This document shows, one piece after another, positions 1 through 7,326 of a stretch of DNA of 12,313 bases (positions are counted from its first letter, which is position 1; every line of letters begins with the position of its first letter). The stretch is taken from contig CAZQOV010000091.1 of assembly GCA_964595055.1 (NCBI GenBank), positions 1-12,313 on the forward strand. Reading direction: 5' to 3'. The notes below the pieces were generated by a model that was not told the DNA's origin, did no database searches, and saw only the letters and a program-made list of their open reading frames with translations. The translations under genes and the position numbers were made by a program. This stretch comes from CAYRTD01 sp964595055. GTDB lineage: Bacteria; Bacteroidota; Bacteroidia; Bacteroidales; GCA-2748055.

Positions 1-1275
1 AGGAAGCTAAAAGAAAGGGAAACCCTGAAAAAGCTTGTCAAAGATTTCGGTCTCGATACTAAAAATCCGGTTGAAGAAGACTGGTCAGCATTCGAAGTGG
101 ATTATGATATGTGGAAGGTAGCTGAGGTTCCGGGCTTATGGGAAGAAAGTGGATTGCCAAACGTGGATGGAACCGTATGGTACCGGAAAGAATTTGATCT
201 TCCCGTTGAAATTGCCGAAAAAGGAATTAGCCTTCATCTGGGAAAGATTGATGATACCGATGAAACCTGGGTGAACGGGGTAAAAGTGGGTGGAATTTAT
301 AACCGGCATGATGTTGAACGGGTATATGAAGTATTGGGTGAAATAGTAAAGCCCGGAAAAAATGTTGTTGCTGTGAGAGTGGAGGATTATGGCGGAGGGG
401 GAGGTTTTTGGAGTGGCCCTGATGTTATTTCGATCACTTCTGATGATTACAGGCAGAGCCTGGCAGGTGAATGGAAGTATAAACTGACCGCAGAAAAGTT
501 TAACCATAATCCCGGAGGTTCAAGGAAACCCAATGAAGTGCCTTCCTCACTTTTTAATGGTATGATTCATCCCTTGCTTAATCTTGCGGTCAAGGGTTCC
601 ATATGGTATCAGGGAGAGGCCAATGCAAGCAGAGGTTATCAGTACAGAGAATTAATGCCCTTATTGATTAAATGCTGGAGAGAAGAATGGGATCAACCCG
701 ATATGCCATTTTTATTGGTTCAACTGGCCAATTTTAAAGCAGCAAATGGAAAACCGGCTGAATCTGAATGGGCAGAATTAAGAGAGGCTCAGCTTATGAC
801 TTTTACCCGCGAAGATAATGTAGGCATGGCAGTGGCTATCGATATCGGAGAAGCAGATGATATTCATCCCCGAAATAAACAGGAAGTGGGTTACCGTCTG
901 GGATTAAATGCTTTGAAAATAGCGTATAACAAAGATATAGTTTACCAGGGACCACTTTTCGAATCTGTTGAATTCAGGGAAAACCATGCTGTGTTAAGTT
1001 TTAAACATAAAGGAAGTGGGCTGATTGCCAGAGATAAGTATGGTTATCTGAAAGGATTTGCTGTAGCAGGTGAGGATAAAAAGTTCCACTGGGCGAAAAC
1101 AAAAATTGAAGGTGGAAAGGTAATAGTATATTCCAAAGAGGTTGAAAATCCGCTGGCAGTTCGTTATGCCTGGGCAGATAACCCTGAAGATGCAAATCTT
1201 TACAACAAAGAAGGCTTACCGGCAAGTCCTTTCAGGACAGATAACTGGAAAGGCATAACTTATGGTGTGGAGTAA
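1..1275 (+). CDS. Sialate O-acetylesterase-like carbohydrate esterase, 5' end outside the window
   Basis: The frame is open from base 1 to the TAA at 1273-1275 (424 codons visible), so the gene begins upstream; the GTG at 97 is inside the gene. The visible part starts within the beta-sandwich insert seen in sialate O-acetylesterases (about residues 37-146 of the visible frame: MWKVAEVPG, TVWYRKEFDLP, LGKIDDTDETWVNG, GKNVVAVRVEDYGG). The SGNH-like esterase half follows: LFNGMIHPL, the WYQGEAN block at residues 202-208, WAELREAQ, then DDIHPRNK with the likely catalytic His at about residue 289. The nucleophile Ser block near the N terminus is not visible. The family removes O-acetyl groups from sialic acids or other acetylated glycans, usually as an exported enzyme in Bacteroidota; the true substrate cannot be read here, and homologues acting on acetylated plant or algal glycans often carry the same name. 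A 294-bp gap to the next gene suggests it is not co-transcribed with it. Confidence 0.88.
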   Translation, partial: RKLKERETLKKLVKDFGLDTKNPVEEDWSAFEVDYDMWKVAEVPGLWEESGLPNVDGTVWYRKEFDLPVEIAEKGISLHLGKIDDTDETWVNGVKVGGIYNRHDVERVYEVLGEIVKPGKNVVAVRVEDYGGGGGFWSGPDVISITSDDYRQSLAGEWKYKLTAEKFNHNPGGSRKPNEVPSSLFNGMIHPLLNLAVKGSIWYQGEANASRGYQYRELMPLLIKCWREEWDQPDMPFLLVQLANFKAANGKPAESEWAELREAQLMTFTREDNVGMAVAIDIGEADDIHPRNKQEVGYRLGLNALKIAYNKDIVYQGPLFESVEFRENHAVLSFKHKGSGLIARDKYGYLKGFAVAGEDKKFHWAKTKIEGGKVIVYSKEVENPLAVRYAWADNPEDANLYNKEGLPASPFRTDNWKGITYGVE

Positions 1276-1569
1276 GTGTTTTTTATTAGGTTCTCCTGAA
1301 AAACTTGTTCTCGGCAATCTTGTAAATATCTATCATAATTTTGGCGGTTTGTAATTCCAAATATTAACTTGTGTGGATTAAAGACTGCCCGGAGGGTGTT
1401 CTCATGCAGAATATTTTTTACTAAAAAAATGAAAATTTTGCATTGAAGATGATTTTTTGGACCCTGTTGCGAAAAAAAAACTTTTTTTTATTAGCATTGT
1501 CCGATATATTGACGTGAATTCATTTTATTTATTATTTTTGCTGACACCCTTAAACCTAAAAATAATATT
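1276..1569. other. Intergenic region with A/T tracts
   Basis: No convincing gene is visible. The region is AT-rich. It holds an A9-C-T8 tract at 1472-1489 that could fold on itself but has no GC stem, so I do not call it a terminator. The promoter-like element for the next gene lies at its right end. Confidence 0.6.
1508..1540 (+). promoter_or_regulatory. Putative Bacteroidota-type promoter for the secreted protein gene
   Basis: TATTTTTG at 1533-1540 matches the Bacteroidota -7 consensus TAnnTTTG exactly. ATTG at 1508-1511 is a near match to the -33 TTTG element, with a 21-bp spacer. A start about 6-8 bp downstream would give a leader of roughly 20-25 nt before the ATG at 1570. The match is to consensus only; AT-rich DNA throws up such boxes by chance. 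Confidence 0.45.
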
Positions 1570-2034
1570 ATGAGAAAGATGTTTACAGTAGTTTTTCTCC
1601 TGATGTGTGGAGGATTTGCATATGGTCAGGAGAGATTTGTGTTTCAGAATACCCTGGGCGATACGGCTCGGGTTAATCTTGATTACTCTGTGGCAGCAAG
1701 TCATTTTCTCGGAAATGAAATTGCCCGTAAGATGTATTTGATTCAAAAAACTTATACCTATGTGGAGAAAGGGACACCCATGGCCCCCGGTGATAAGATC
1801 ATTGTAACAAAACCGTATATTTTTTATGCGATCAGGAAGGTGAATACGCATTTTAAAAAAGAACTCAGAAAAGACAGAATAACGGAAAAAGAAGCCCGGG
1901 AAAAACTGGGAAGAATCCTGGAGATTTCTTTTGCCATCTATGATCAGAATACGGAAGAATTCGAAAAATACCTTCGGGAAAACCGGAAACCTTATGAGAT
2001 CCTTGCTGCTTTCGAAAATGTAGAGTTACAATAA
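1570..2034 (+). CDS. Small secreted protein of unknown function
   Basis: I do not recognise the family. The 154-residue product begins with a clear Sec signal peptide: basic MRK, a hydrophobic core (VVFLL), and a probable signal peptidase I cut after FAYG, leaving Gln20 first, a common pattern in Bacteroidota exported proteins. A Cys at residue 13 lies in the hydrophobic core but lacks a proper lipobox (LLMC), so lipidation is unlikely. The mature part of about 135 residues is soluble and highly charged; the C-terminal half (about residues 95-150) is rich in Lys, Arg and Glu and is probably helical. The start at the ATG in 1570 is supported by the signal peptide and by a promoter-like box 30 bp upstream. 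It is likely a single-gene unit placed in the periplasm or outside. The neighbours give no functional clue. Confidence 0.72.
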   Translation: MRKMFTVVFLLMCGGFAYGQERFVFQNTLGDTARVNLDYSVAASHFLGNEIARKMYLIQKTYTYVEKGTPMAPGDKIIVTKPYIFYAIRKVNTHFKKELRKDRITEKEAREKLGRILEISFAIYDQNTEEFEKYLRENRKPYEILAAFENVELQ

Positions 2035-2428
2035 GTGTTGCGGTTGTGTTTGTGCACAACTAAATTGAGTATTGATTCATTAAGGTTGACATCATCAGTA
2101 TTTTTAAGAAACTGACAAGCGGGAAATCGGGACTAATTCCGTCATAATTTTTTATTGCGGTAAAACCTGATAAAATTTTTGCTTCAATGAGTTTTCGCAA
2201 TTATATGATATCAGTGGTTGTTGAATGCAGCCGAGACATCCGTTGCTGAACCTTTAGCTCATGAATACCAATAAAGTATAACTTGGATGAATAAAAAGGC
2301 AGAGCGATTGTCATAATATGTTTTGGATGGAAGCAGATGGTAATAGCAAAGCCGCTTATCCTTCAAAATGCCGCCTTTGAAAGAATGATAATTATTTCGA
2401 AAACTCAAAGCTCTGGTTTATTTGTATC
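2035..2428. other. Gene-poor spacer
   Basis: No supported gene in about 394 bp. The longest ATG-initiated reading frames I followed here are about 20 codons (for example 2187-2249) with no recognisable content. A weak terminator-like hairpin lies at 2128-2153. The spacer separates the end of the secreted protein gene from the end of the minus-strand gene, so it must carry both transcript ends. Confidence 0.6.
2128..2153 (+). terminator. Possible weak rho-independent terminator
   Basis: CGGGA (2128-2132) pairs with TTCCG (2137-2141), with one G-T wobble, across a CTAA tetraloop. A run of six T follows at 2148-2153, separated from the stem by six bases. The short stem and the gap before the T run make this a weak call. 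Its place about 95 bp after the stop of the secreted protein gene is sensible. Confidence 0.25.
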
Positions 2429-2740
2429 CTATCCATTAAAACCACCACTCCGGGTGTAACTCTCTTGCAGGTTAATATAATAGGCTTTGTATTTGATATA
2501 GTGGTTCCCTTTTTTGAACTCCCACATAACATTTTTTGCTTTATAAATTTTTCCAATACAAGCTTCAAAAATCAGGGTGTAATGAATTCCGGTTACCGCT
2601 TCTGCCTGGAGGATGCTGTTAAATTCAATACTCCTGTCAGCAAAATGACCAATTACGGGAAGATTATATTTTTTCTGCCTTCTCTTTTTATCGACCTGTT
2701 CAAGGTAAGCTTGCTTATCGGGTTTAGCGTGTGATGACAT
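2429..2740 (-). CDS. Small NUMOD1-like (putative DNA-binding) protein
   Basis: A 103-residue product read from the ATG at 2740-2738 to the TAG at 2431-2429. The first 26 residues are highly charged (EQVDKKRRQKKY). Residues about 28-80 resemble the NUMOD1 repeat of intron-encoded nucleases and small phage or Bacteroidota proteins: a short strand with a polar turn, then a pattern like 'F-x-S-I-x-x-A-x-x-x-T-G-I' (FNSILQAEAVTGI), a second helix, a 'GK' turn (CIGKIYKA) and a closing aromatic strand (VMWEFKK). In known members this fold is a winged or helix-turn-helix DNA-binding module. No nuclease motif (GIY-YIG, HNH) is seen, so the protein is a stand-alone module of unknown role. It is transcribed away from the operon starting at 2927. 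The assignment rests on pattern resemblance; coding status is probable rather than certain. Confidence 0.55.
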   Translation of the reverse strand: MSSHAKPDKQAYLEQVDKKRRQKKYNLPVIGHFADRSIEFNSILQAEAVTGIHYTLIFEACIGKIYKAKNVMWEFKKGNHYIKYKAYYINLQESYTRSGGFNG

Positions 2741-2926
2741 AATAGAATTGTTTGACGTGCAGAGGCTAAGTTAAGAACTTCTATAAAATATTCTGGTTTA
2801 TTAACGAAAAAAAATACAAATTGTTACCCATGATCTGGATATTTTTGTTTAATTTTTAGACTGAAAATTTAAACATTCTTTTTTTCTTGTTGTTATGGTG
2901 ATTAAAAAATAAAAACAAAACGCAAC
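2741..2926. other. Divergent intergenic region
   Basis: This 186-bp AT-rich region lies between the divergent NUMOD1-like gene and the operon. It should contain both promoters. Only a plus-strand -7-like box is evident (2840-2847); I found no TAnnTTTG match for the minus strand. A five-codon open frame (ATG at 2895, TAA at 2910-2912) lies just before mccB and is too short to interpret. Confidence 0.5.
2840..2847 (+). promoter_or_regulatory. Putative -7 box of the operon promoter
   Basis: TATTTTTG matches the Bacteroidota TAnnTTTG consensus exactly. The only nearby -33 candidate is ATTG at 2820-2823, with a 16-bp spacer, shorter than usual, so only the -7 box is annotated. It would give a 5' leader of about 70-75 nt before the TTG start at 2927. 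If real, it could drive all eight downstream genes. Confidence 0.35.
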
Positions 2927-4525
2927 TTGTTTACCATTGATTCAGCCATAAGATCCGATGATGCTTCCTTCACGCAAAATAAAGTGATTTATGATGAAAT
3001 AATCAGCACTTTTCAACAAAGATTAAAAAATATCTTAAAGGGAGGCACTGAGACAGCCCGGGAAAAGCATAAAGCGAGGGGGAAGTTATTGGTCCGTGAA
3101 AGGATTGATCTTCTTGTAGACCCTGGAACTCCCTTTTTAGAATTATCCACTTTTGCGGCTTACGATCAATATGATAATCAGTTCCCTGCAGCAGGGATAA
3201 TCACCGGAATAGGTAAGATTCATGGCCGGTTGGCTGTTATTGTTGCCAATGATGCAACGGTTAAAGGGGGGACTTATGTAAAGGAGACCATTAAAAAACA
3301 TATCAGGGCACAGGAGATTGCTTTACAAAACCGATTGCCCTGTGTTTATATGGTCGATTCTGGCGGCGTCTTTCTGCCGAAACAAGATGAGGTATTCCCT
3401 GACAGGTTTGATTTTGGCAGGATTTTTTACCATCAATCCAAGCTTTCTGCGGAAGGAATACCCCAAGTTGCCATTGTCATGGGTAGCTGTACCGCTGGTG
3501 GTGCCTACGTTCCTGCTATGAGCGATGAAACGATCATCGTCAAAAATCAGGGAACCATTTTTTTAGGCGGACCTCCTTTAGTCAAGGCTGCTACCGGGGA
3601 GGATGTAACTGCAGAAGAACTTGGAGGAGCTGATGTTCATACTTCCATATCCGGAGTGGCTGATCACTTTGCCGATAATGATATTCATGCCCTGCAAATT
3701 TGCAGAAATATTTTTGAAACACTACCCCGGTCAAAAAGACATGATACCGATTTCCGGAAGCCCGAAGCCCCGGCTTACGATCCTTCCGAACTATATGGCA
3801 TACTACCATCATCGTCCAAAGATGCTCTTGACCCGAGGGAGGTGATAGCCAGAATAGTGGATGGAAGTCGTTTTCATGAATTTAAGGAGCGATTTGGAAC
3901 AACAATTATAACAGGTTTTGCCCATATTATGGGAATGAAGGTTGGAATTATCGCCAATAATGGAATCCTCTTTTCAGAAAGTTCTTTAAAGGCCACTCAT
4001 TTTATTGAACTATGTAATTTCCGTAAAATCCCGATATTGTTCCTTCATAATATTACCGGATTTATCGTAGGCAAAAATTTTGAACACAAGGGAATTGCAA
4101 AAGATGGCGCCAAACTTGTACACGCGGTTGCAACAGCAACAGTACCCAAGATCTCATTAATTATAGGAGGATCATATGGGGCAGGGAATTACGCTATGTC
4201 GGGCAGGGCCTATGATCCGAATTTCCTGTTTATGTGGCCAAATTCCCGGATTGCAGTAATGGGGGGTGAACAGGCGGCAAATGTGCTGGTGACGGTCAAA
4301 TCTCAGCAAATGAATGGTGAAGAAGACGAGGAGGTTTTAAACCAAATGAGGCAGGATATCCTGAATAAATATGAAAAGGAAAGTTCTGCCTATTACAGTT
4401 CTTCAAGGTTATGGGATGACGGGATTATCGATCCTGTTGATACACGTGAAGTACTGGCTATGGCCTTATCTGTATGCCTGAATAAAGAAATTCCCGATCC
4501 GAAAACCGGTGTCTATCGAATGTAA
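2927..4525 (+). CDS. mccB: Methylcrotonyl-CoA carboxylase, carboxyltransferase (beta) subunit
   Basis: With the biotin subunit encoded at 5311-7314, this enzyme moves CO2 from carboxybiotin to 3-methylcrotonyl-CoA to form 3-methylglutaconyl-CoA (leucine and isovalerate breakdown, cytoplasm). The 532-residue length matches the usual ~535. Family features: the N-terminal GGTETAREKHKARGKLL block, LVDPGTPFLELS, the first oxyanion-type glycine loop GSCTAGGAYVPAM (residues 186-198), FLGGPPLVKAATGE, and the second loop GGSYGAGNYAM (from residue 414) with SGRAYDP. This N-terminal type is that of acyl-CoA carboxylases of the MCC/geranyl-CoA group; propionyl- and acetyl-CoA carboxylase subunits look different. 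The start is a TTG: the frame is closed by a TAA at 2903-2905, no in-frame ATG or GTG lies between, and residues just after TTG fit the family N terminus. The stop is one base before the next gene's ATG. A geranyl-CoA carboxylase cannot be fully excluded from sequence reading alone, but the hydratase and mevalonate genes favour MCC. Confidence 0.93.
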   Translation: MFTIDSAIRSDDASFTQNKVIYDEIISTFQQRLKNILKGGTETAREKHKARGKLLVRERIDLLVDPGTPFLELSTFAAYDQYDNQFPAAGIITGIGKIHGRLAVIVANDATVKGGTYVKETIKKHIRAQEIALQNRLPCVYMVDSGGVFLPKQDEVFPDRFDFGRIFYHQSKLSAEGIPQVAIVMGSCTAGGAYVPAMSDETIIVKNQGTIFLGGPPLVKAATGEDVTAEELGGADVHTSISGVADHFADNDIHALQICRNIFETLPRSKRHDTDFRKPEAPAYDPSELYGILPSSSKDALDPREVIARIVDGSRFHEFKERFGTTIITGFAHIMGMKVGIIANNGILFSESSLKATHFIELCNFRKIPILFLHNITGFIVGKNFEHKGIAKDGAKLVHAVATATVPKISLIIGGSYGAGNYAMSGRAYDPNFLFMWPNSRIAVMGGEQAANVLVTVKSQQMNGEEDEEVLNQMRQDILNKYEKESSAYYSSSRLWDDGIIDPVDTREVLAMALSVCLNKEIPDPKTGVYRM

Positions 4526-4526
4526 A

Positions 4527-5324
4527 ATGAATGAATTGAAAACCATAGAAATTTTTGTCAGAAAAGGCCTTGGCAAACTCATTCTAAACCGGCCGGAGAA
4601 ACACAATGCCATCAATGCCTTAATGATTTCTCAGATCCGAAAAGGATTAGCTAATCTCATCGATGATGAGAAGGTAAAAGTGATCTTGATCTCGTCAAAC
4701 GGCAAATCTTTTTCGAGCGGAGCCGATTTGAAATATATGGTAGAACAGTCGGATATGTCTCCCGGGGAAAATATACAGGATGCATTGAAGCTGGCAAAAC
4801 TTTTTTATGAAATATTCACCTGCCCAAAACCGGTGATTACCGTTTCTCATGGCAATGTTGCCGGAGGAGCTAACGGAATCATCGCCGCCTCAGATTTTGC
4901 ATTGACGGAGGAAAATTCCACTTTTCGCTTTAGTGAAGTTCATCTCGGCCTGGTACCAGCAACCATTTCTCCTTATATCGTAGATCGTATTGGTCGGGCA
5001 AGAGCAATGGAATTAATGCTTTCCGCCAGAAAATTCAGCGGCAGGGAAGCGGAACACTATCATCTCGTTAACAAAGCAGTGAAGAAGGAAGAAATGCAAA
5101 AGGAGCTGGATGAGGTTATCGACTCTTTTATGAAGTCTGCCCCGGAGGCTATTCGTAAAACCAAGGCCCTGATATTAAAGCTCGCAGATTTAAATGGATT
5201 TGAAAAATTAAGGGATGAAACCGCTCATATTATTGCACAAGCCCGGGCCTCAAAAGAAGGAAAAGAAGGGATCCGTTCATTTTTTGAAAAACGAAACCCC
5301 AGTTGGATAGATGAAAACCTTTAA
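4527..5324 (+). CDS. liuC: Methylglutaconyl-CoA hydratase (enoyl-CoA hydratase family)
   Basis: Crotonase-fold enzyme that hydrates 3-methylglutaconyl-CoA to HMG-CoA. The start is taken as the ATG at 4527, giving 265 residues; a GTG at 4509 is in frame but lies inside mccB and adds only six unlikely residues. Motifs: LNRPEKHNAIN (20-30), the CoA/oxyanion segment GKSFSSGADLKYM (59-71), the second oxyanion strand HGNVAGGANG (108-117), and FRFSEVHLGLVPATISPYI (133-151), where Glu137 is the likely acid/base. The position of the other glutamate used by classical crotonases is glycine (Gly117); LiuC-type hydratases show the same GGA-x-G pattern, and 'LGL-x-PATISPY' is very typical of them. The gene begins one base after mccB stops and overlaps the next gene by 14 bp, so translation is probably coupled. 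An isohexenylglutaconyl-CoA hydratase (AtuE) is the main alternative. Confidence 0.88.
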   Translation: MNELKTIEIFVRKGLGKLILNRPEKHNAINALMISQIRKGLANLIDDEKVKVILISSNGKSFSSGADLKYMVEQSDMSPGENIQDALKLAKLFYEIFTCPKPVITVSHGNVAGGANGIIAASDFALTEENSTFRFSEVHLGLVPATISPYIVDRIGRARAMELMLSARKFSGREAEHYHLVNKAVKKEEMQKELDEVIDSFMKSAPEAIRKTKALILKLADLNGFEKLRDETAHIIAQARASKEGKEGIRSFFEKRNPSWIDENL

Positions 5325-7314
5325 TAAAATTTTAATTGCCAATCGAGGAGAAATCGCCGTTCGTATTATCAGGACTTTGCAAAGGCTTGGAATTCGTACG
5401 ATAGCAATTTTTTCAGAAAAAGATCGCAGATCATTGCATCATCGGCTGGCGGATGAAGCCTTTCTTCTGAGTGGAGATAACCTGAGTGATACTTATCTCA
5501 ATATAGATAAGATAATTGAAATAGCCCGGGAATCCGGTGCCGAAGCCATACACCCGGGGTATGGATTTTTAAGTGAAAATGCACAATTTTCCGAAAAAAC
5601 AGCGGAGGCAGGATTGAATTTTATCGGACCCACTGCGGATGTCATAAATCTCATGGGGAATAAACTTCAGGCACGTGCTGCTGCCAGAAAAGCAGGAGTT
5701 CCCCTGATAAAAGGTTTTGAAGGTAAGGTGGAGGAGATACTTGAAAATGCTTCCCTTATGGAATTTCCGGTAATCCTTAAAGCGGCAGCCGGGGGTGGGG
5801 GAAAGGCCATGCGCATTGTAAGGAATGAGGATGAATTTCTTGAAGCACTTGAAGTTACCCGGCGGGAATCAAAAAATTATTTTGGGGATGATACCCTGTA
5901 TGTTGAGAAGTATTTTGATAAAGGTCGGCATATTGAGGTACAGGTTATGGCCGATCATTATGGAAACATTATTATAATCGGAGAACGTGAATGCAGTGTT
6001 CAGCGCCGATATCAAAAGGTAATTGAAGAGACCCCATCTCTTTTTATCTCCGAAGAAACCCGTCAGAAAATGTTTGATGTATCCCGGCAAATTGTCAGGG
6101 AAATAGGATATGTAAATGCCGGAACCATTGAATTCCTCGTTGATGAACAACAGAATTTTTATTTTTTGGAAATGAATACACGTATTCAGGTTGAACATCC
6201 GGTTACAGAGCAAACTTATGGCCTGGACATAGTAAAATATCAGGTTCAGGTCGCGGCCGGAAACAAGCTGCATTTAACACAGAGTGACTTAAGCCCGGCT
6301 GGTCATTCAATTCAGGCGCGTTTATACGCTGAGGATCCTTCAAAAAATTTCCTTCCTTCTCCTGGAAATATTTATGCTTATGACGAACCTTCATTTCCTT
6401 CTCTTCGAATTGATTCGGGAATTGATTCCCCAGCCAGGATCCTTCCGGATTTCGATCCGTTAATTTCAAAAGTTATCGTCACGGAACCAACAAGGGAAGA
6501 AGCTATTTTAAGTCTGCAAAAGGCTTTAAAGCAATATGAAATTTCCGGTCTGGCTACGAATCGTGAGTTCTTAATTTCTTTATTGAATGATAAGGATTTT
6601 GTGGATAATAACATTTCAACAACATGGCTGGAGAAGAAAAGAAAAAAAATTCTCACAGACCTTACCGACACCAAAAATCAGATATCTCTTGAAAGGATCT
6701 TTGCCGTCTGGTTGATAAAAGTATTGATGAATCAAAACAGAGAAAGCCGGGAACCTTGGAATTATATCGGGTATTGGAGAAATATGATCAGAAAATCCTT
6801 TTTATTTGAAGGAAAACAATTTGATATACTTGTCCTAGAACGCAAGAAAAACAAATTGCGCTTTGAATTAAATAATAAAGCTATTGAAGTCGAACTACAA
6901 AATATGAGTCAACAGAAAATAATCTTTCTTTTGGATGGAAAATGGAGTTGTGGTTCGGTTGTCAGTGGCAAGGAAACAGAAGATATCATTTTTCTGGATG
7001 GATTTGAGTTTCGATTGAAACCTTTAGATTATTTGCCGGATATTCCTTTTCTGAAAGAGAGTGTTTCGGCTGATTCCTCAGGACCAAGAATAATCCGATC
7101 TCCTTTGCATGGCAGGATCGTTAAATTGAATGCCATGTTAAACCAAAAGGTGAAAAAAGGAGAACTTTTGTTTACCCTGGATGCCATGAAAATTGAAAAT
7201 AAAGTAATATCTCCCTATAAAGGATGTATAAAGGAAATTCGTATCAATGAAGGGCAACAGGTTAGCATTGATCAGGAAATCCTGGTTATAGATGATTGTA
7301 TAGACGATAATTAA
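5311..7314 (+). CDS. mccA: Methylcrotonyl-CoA carboxylase, biotin carboxylase/biotin carrier (alpha) subunit
   Basis: This 667-residue protein carboxylates its own biotin with ATP and bicarbonate and hands CO2 to the MccB subunit. Domain order: biotin carboxylase N-terminal part (KILIANRGEIAVRI, residues 6-19; EAIHPGYGFLSEN, 78-90), ATP-grasp part with the glycine loop AAAGGGGKAMRI (158-169), EVQVMAD (209-215), RECSVQRRYQKVIEE (226-240), the EMNTRIQVEHPVTE block (287-300), then the C-terminal carboxylase part to about 450. A poorly conserved linker/BT-type region follows (about 460-595). A biotinyl domain closes the protein (about 598-662), with DAMKIEN placing the biotin on Lys627. The common AMKM has Ile after the lysine here. 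Size and architecture fit MCC alpha (about 650-700 residues). It overlaps the hydratase by 14 bp and is followed after 12 bp by the dehydrogenase. A biotin protein ligase encoded elsewhere must biotinylate it. Confidence 0.93.
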   Translation: MKTFNKILIANRGEIAVRIIRTLQRLGIRTIAIFSEKDRRSLHHRLADEAFLLSGDNLSDTYLNIDKIIEIARESGAEAIHPGYGFLSENAQFSEKTAEAGLNFIGPTADVINLMGNKLQARAAARKAGVPLIKGFEGKVEEILENASLMEFPVILKAAAGGGGKAMRIVRNEDEFLEALEVTRRESKNYFGDDTLYVEKYFDKGRHIEVQVMADHYGNIIIIGERECSVQRRYQKVIEETPSLFISEETRQKMFDVSRQIVREIGYVNAGTIEFLVDEQQNFYFLEMNTRIQVEHPVTEQTYGLDIVKYQVQVAAGNKLHLTQSDLSPAGHSIQARLYAEDPSKNFLPSPGNIYAYDEPSFPSLRIDSGIDSPARILPDFDPLISKVIVTEPTREEAILSLQKALKQYEISGLATNREFLISLLNDKDFVDNNISTTWLEKKRKKILTDLTDTKNQISLERIFAVWLIKVLMNQNRESREPWNYIGYWRNMIRKSFLFEGKQFDILVLERKKNKLRFELNNKAIEVELQNMSQQKIIFLLDGKWSCGSVVSGKETEDIIFLDGFEFRLKPLDYLPDIPFLKESVSADSSGPRIIRSPLHGRIVKLNAMLNQKVKKGELLFTLDAMKIENKVISPYKGCIKEIRINEGQQVSIDQEILVIDDCIDDN

Positions 7315-7326
7315 AACCAAAAAATA

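Noticed and set aside
136..507. Minus-strand open frame of 123 codons
   Set aside because: It lies wholly inside the esterase gene and has no recognisable motif; the plus-strand frame carries strong family motifs throughout.
1472..1489. A9-C-T8 tract as a terminator for the esterase gene
   Set aside because: The inverted repeat is A-T only, lacks a GC stem, and lies nearly 200 bp after the stop; it is more likely a homopolymer tract.
2043..2060. GTTGTG...CACAAC inverted repeat (and TGTGCACA palindrome) just after the secreted protein gene
   Set aside because: Six-base stem with no following T run; it could be an operator-like palindrome, but nothing supports that beyond chance.
2187..2249. 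20-codon open frame in the spacer
   Set aside because: Too short, without a recognisable product and with no good promoter or ribosome-binding context.
2465..2734. Plus-strand open frame of 89 codons opposite the NUMOD1-like gene
   Set aside because: Only one of the two overlapping frames is likely real. The minus-strand product shows a recognisable pattern, while this one is a Phe/Ile-rich sequence typical of antisense translation.
4509..4526. GTG at 4509 as the hydratase start
   Set aside because: It would overlap the end of mccB by 17 bp and add six residues not expected in the family; the ATG at 4527 directly after the mccB stop fits better.
5869..6273. Minus-strand open frame of 134 codons inside mccA
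   Set aside because: It lies opposite the conserved ATP-grasp region of mccA and its translation shows no domain pattern.
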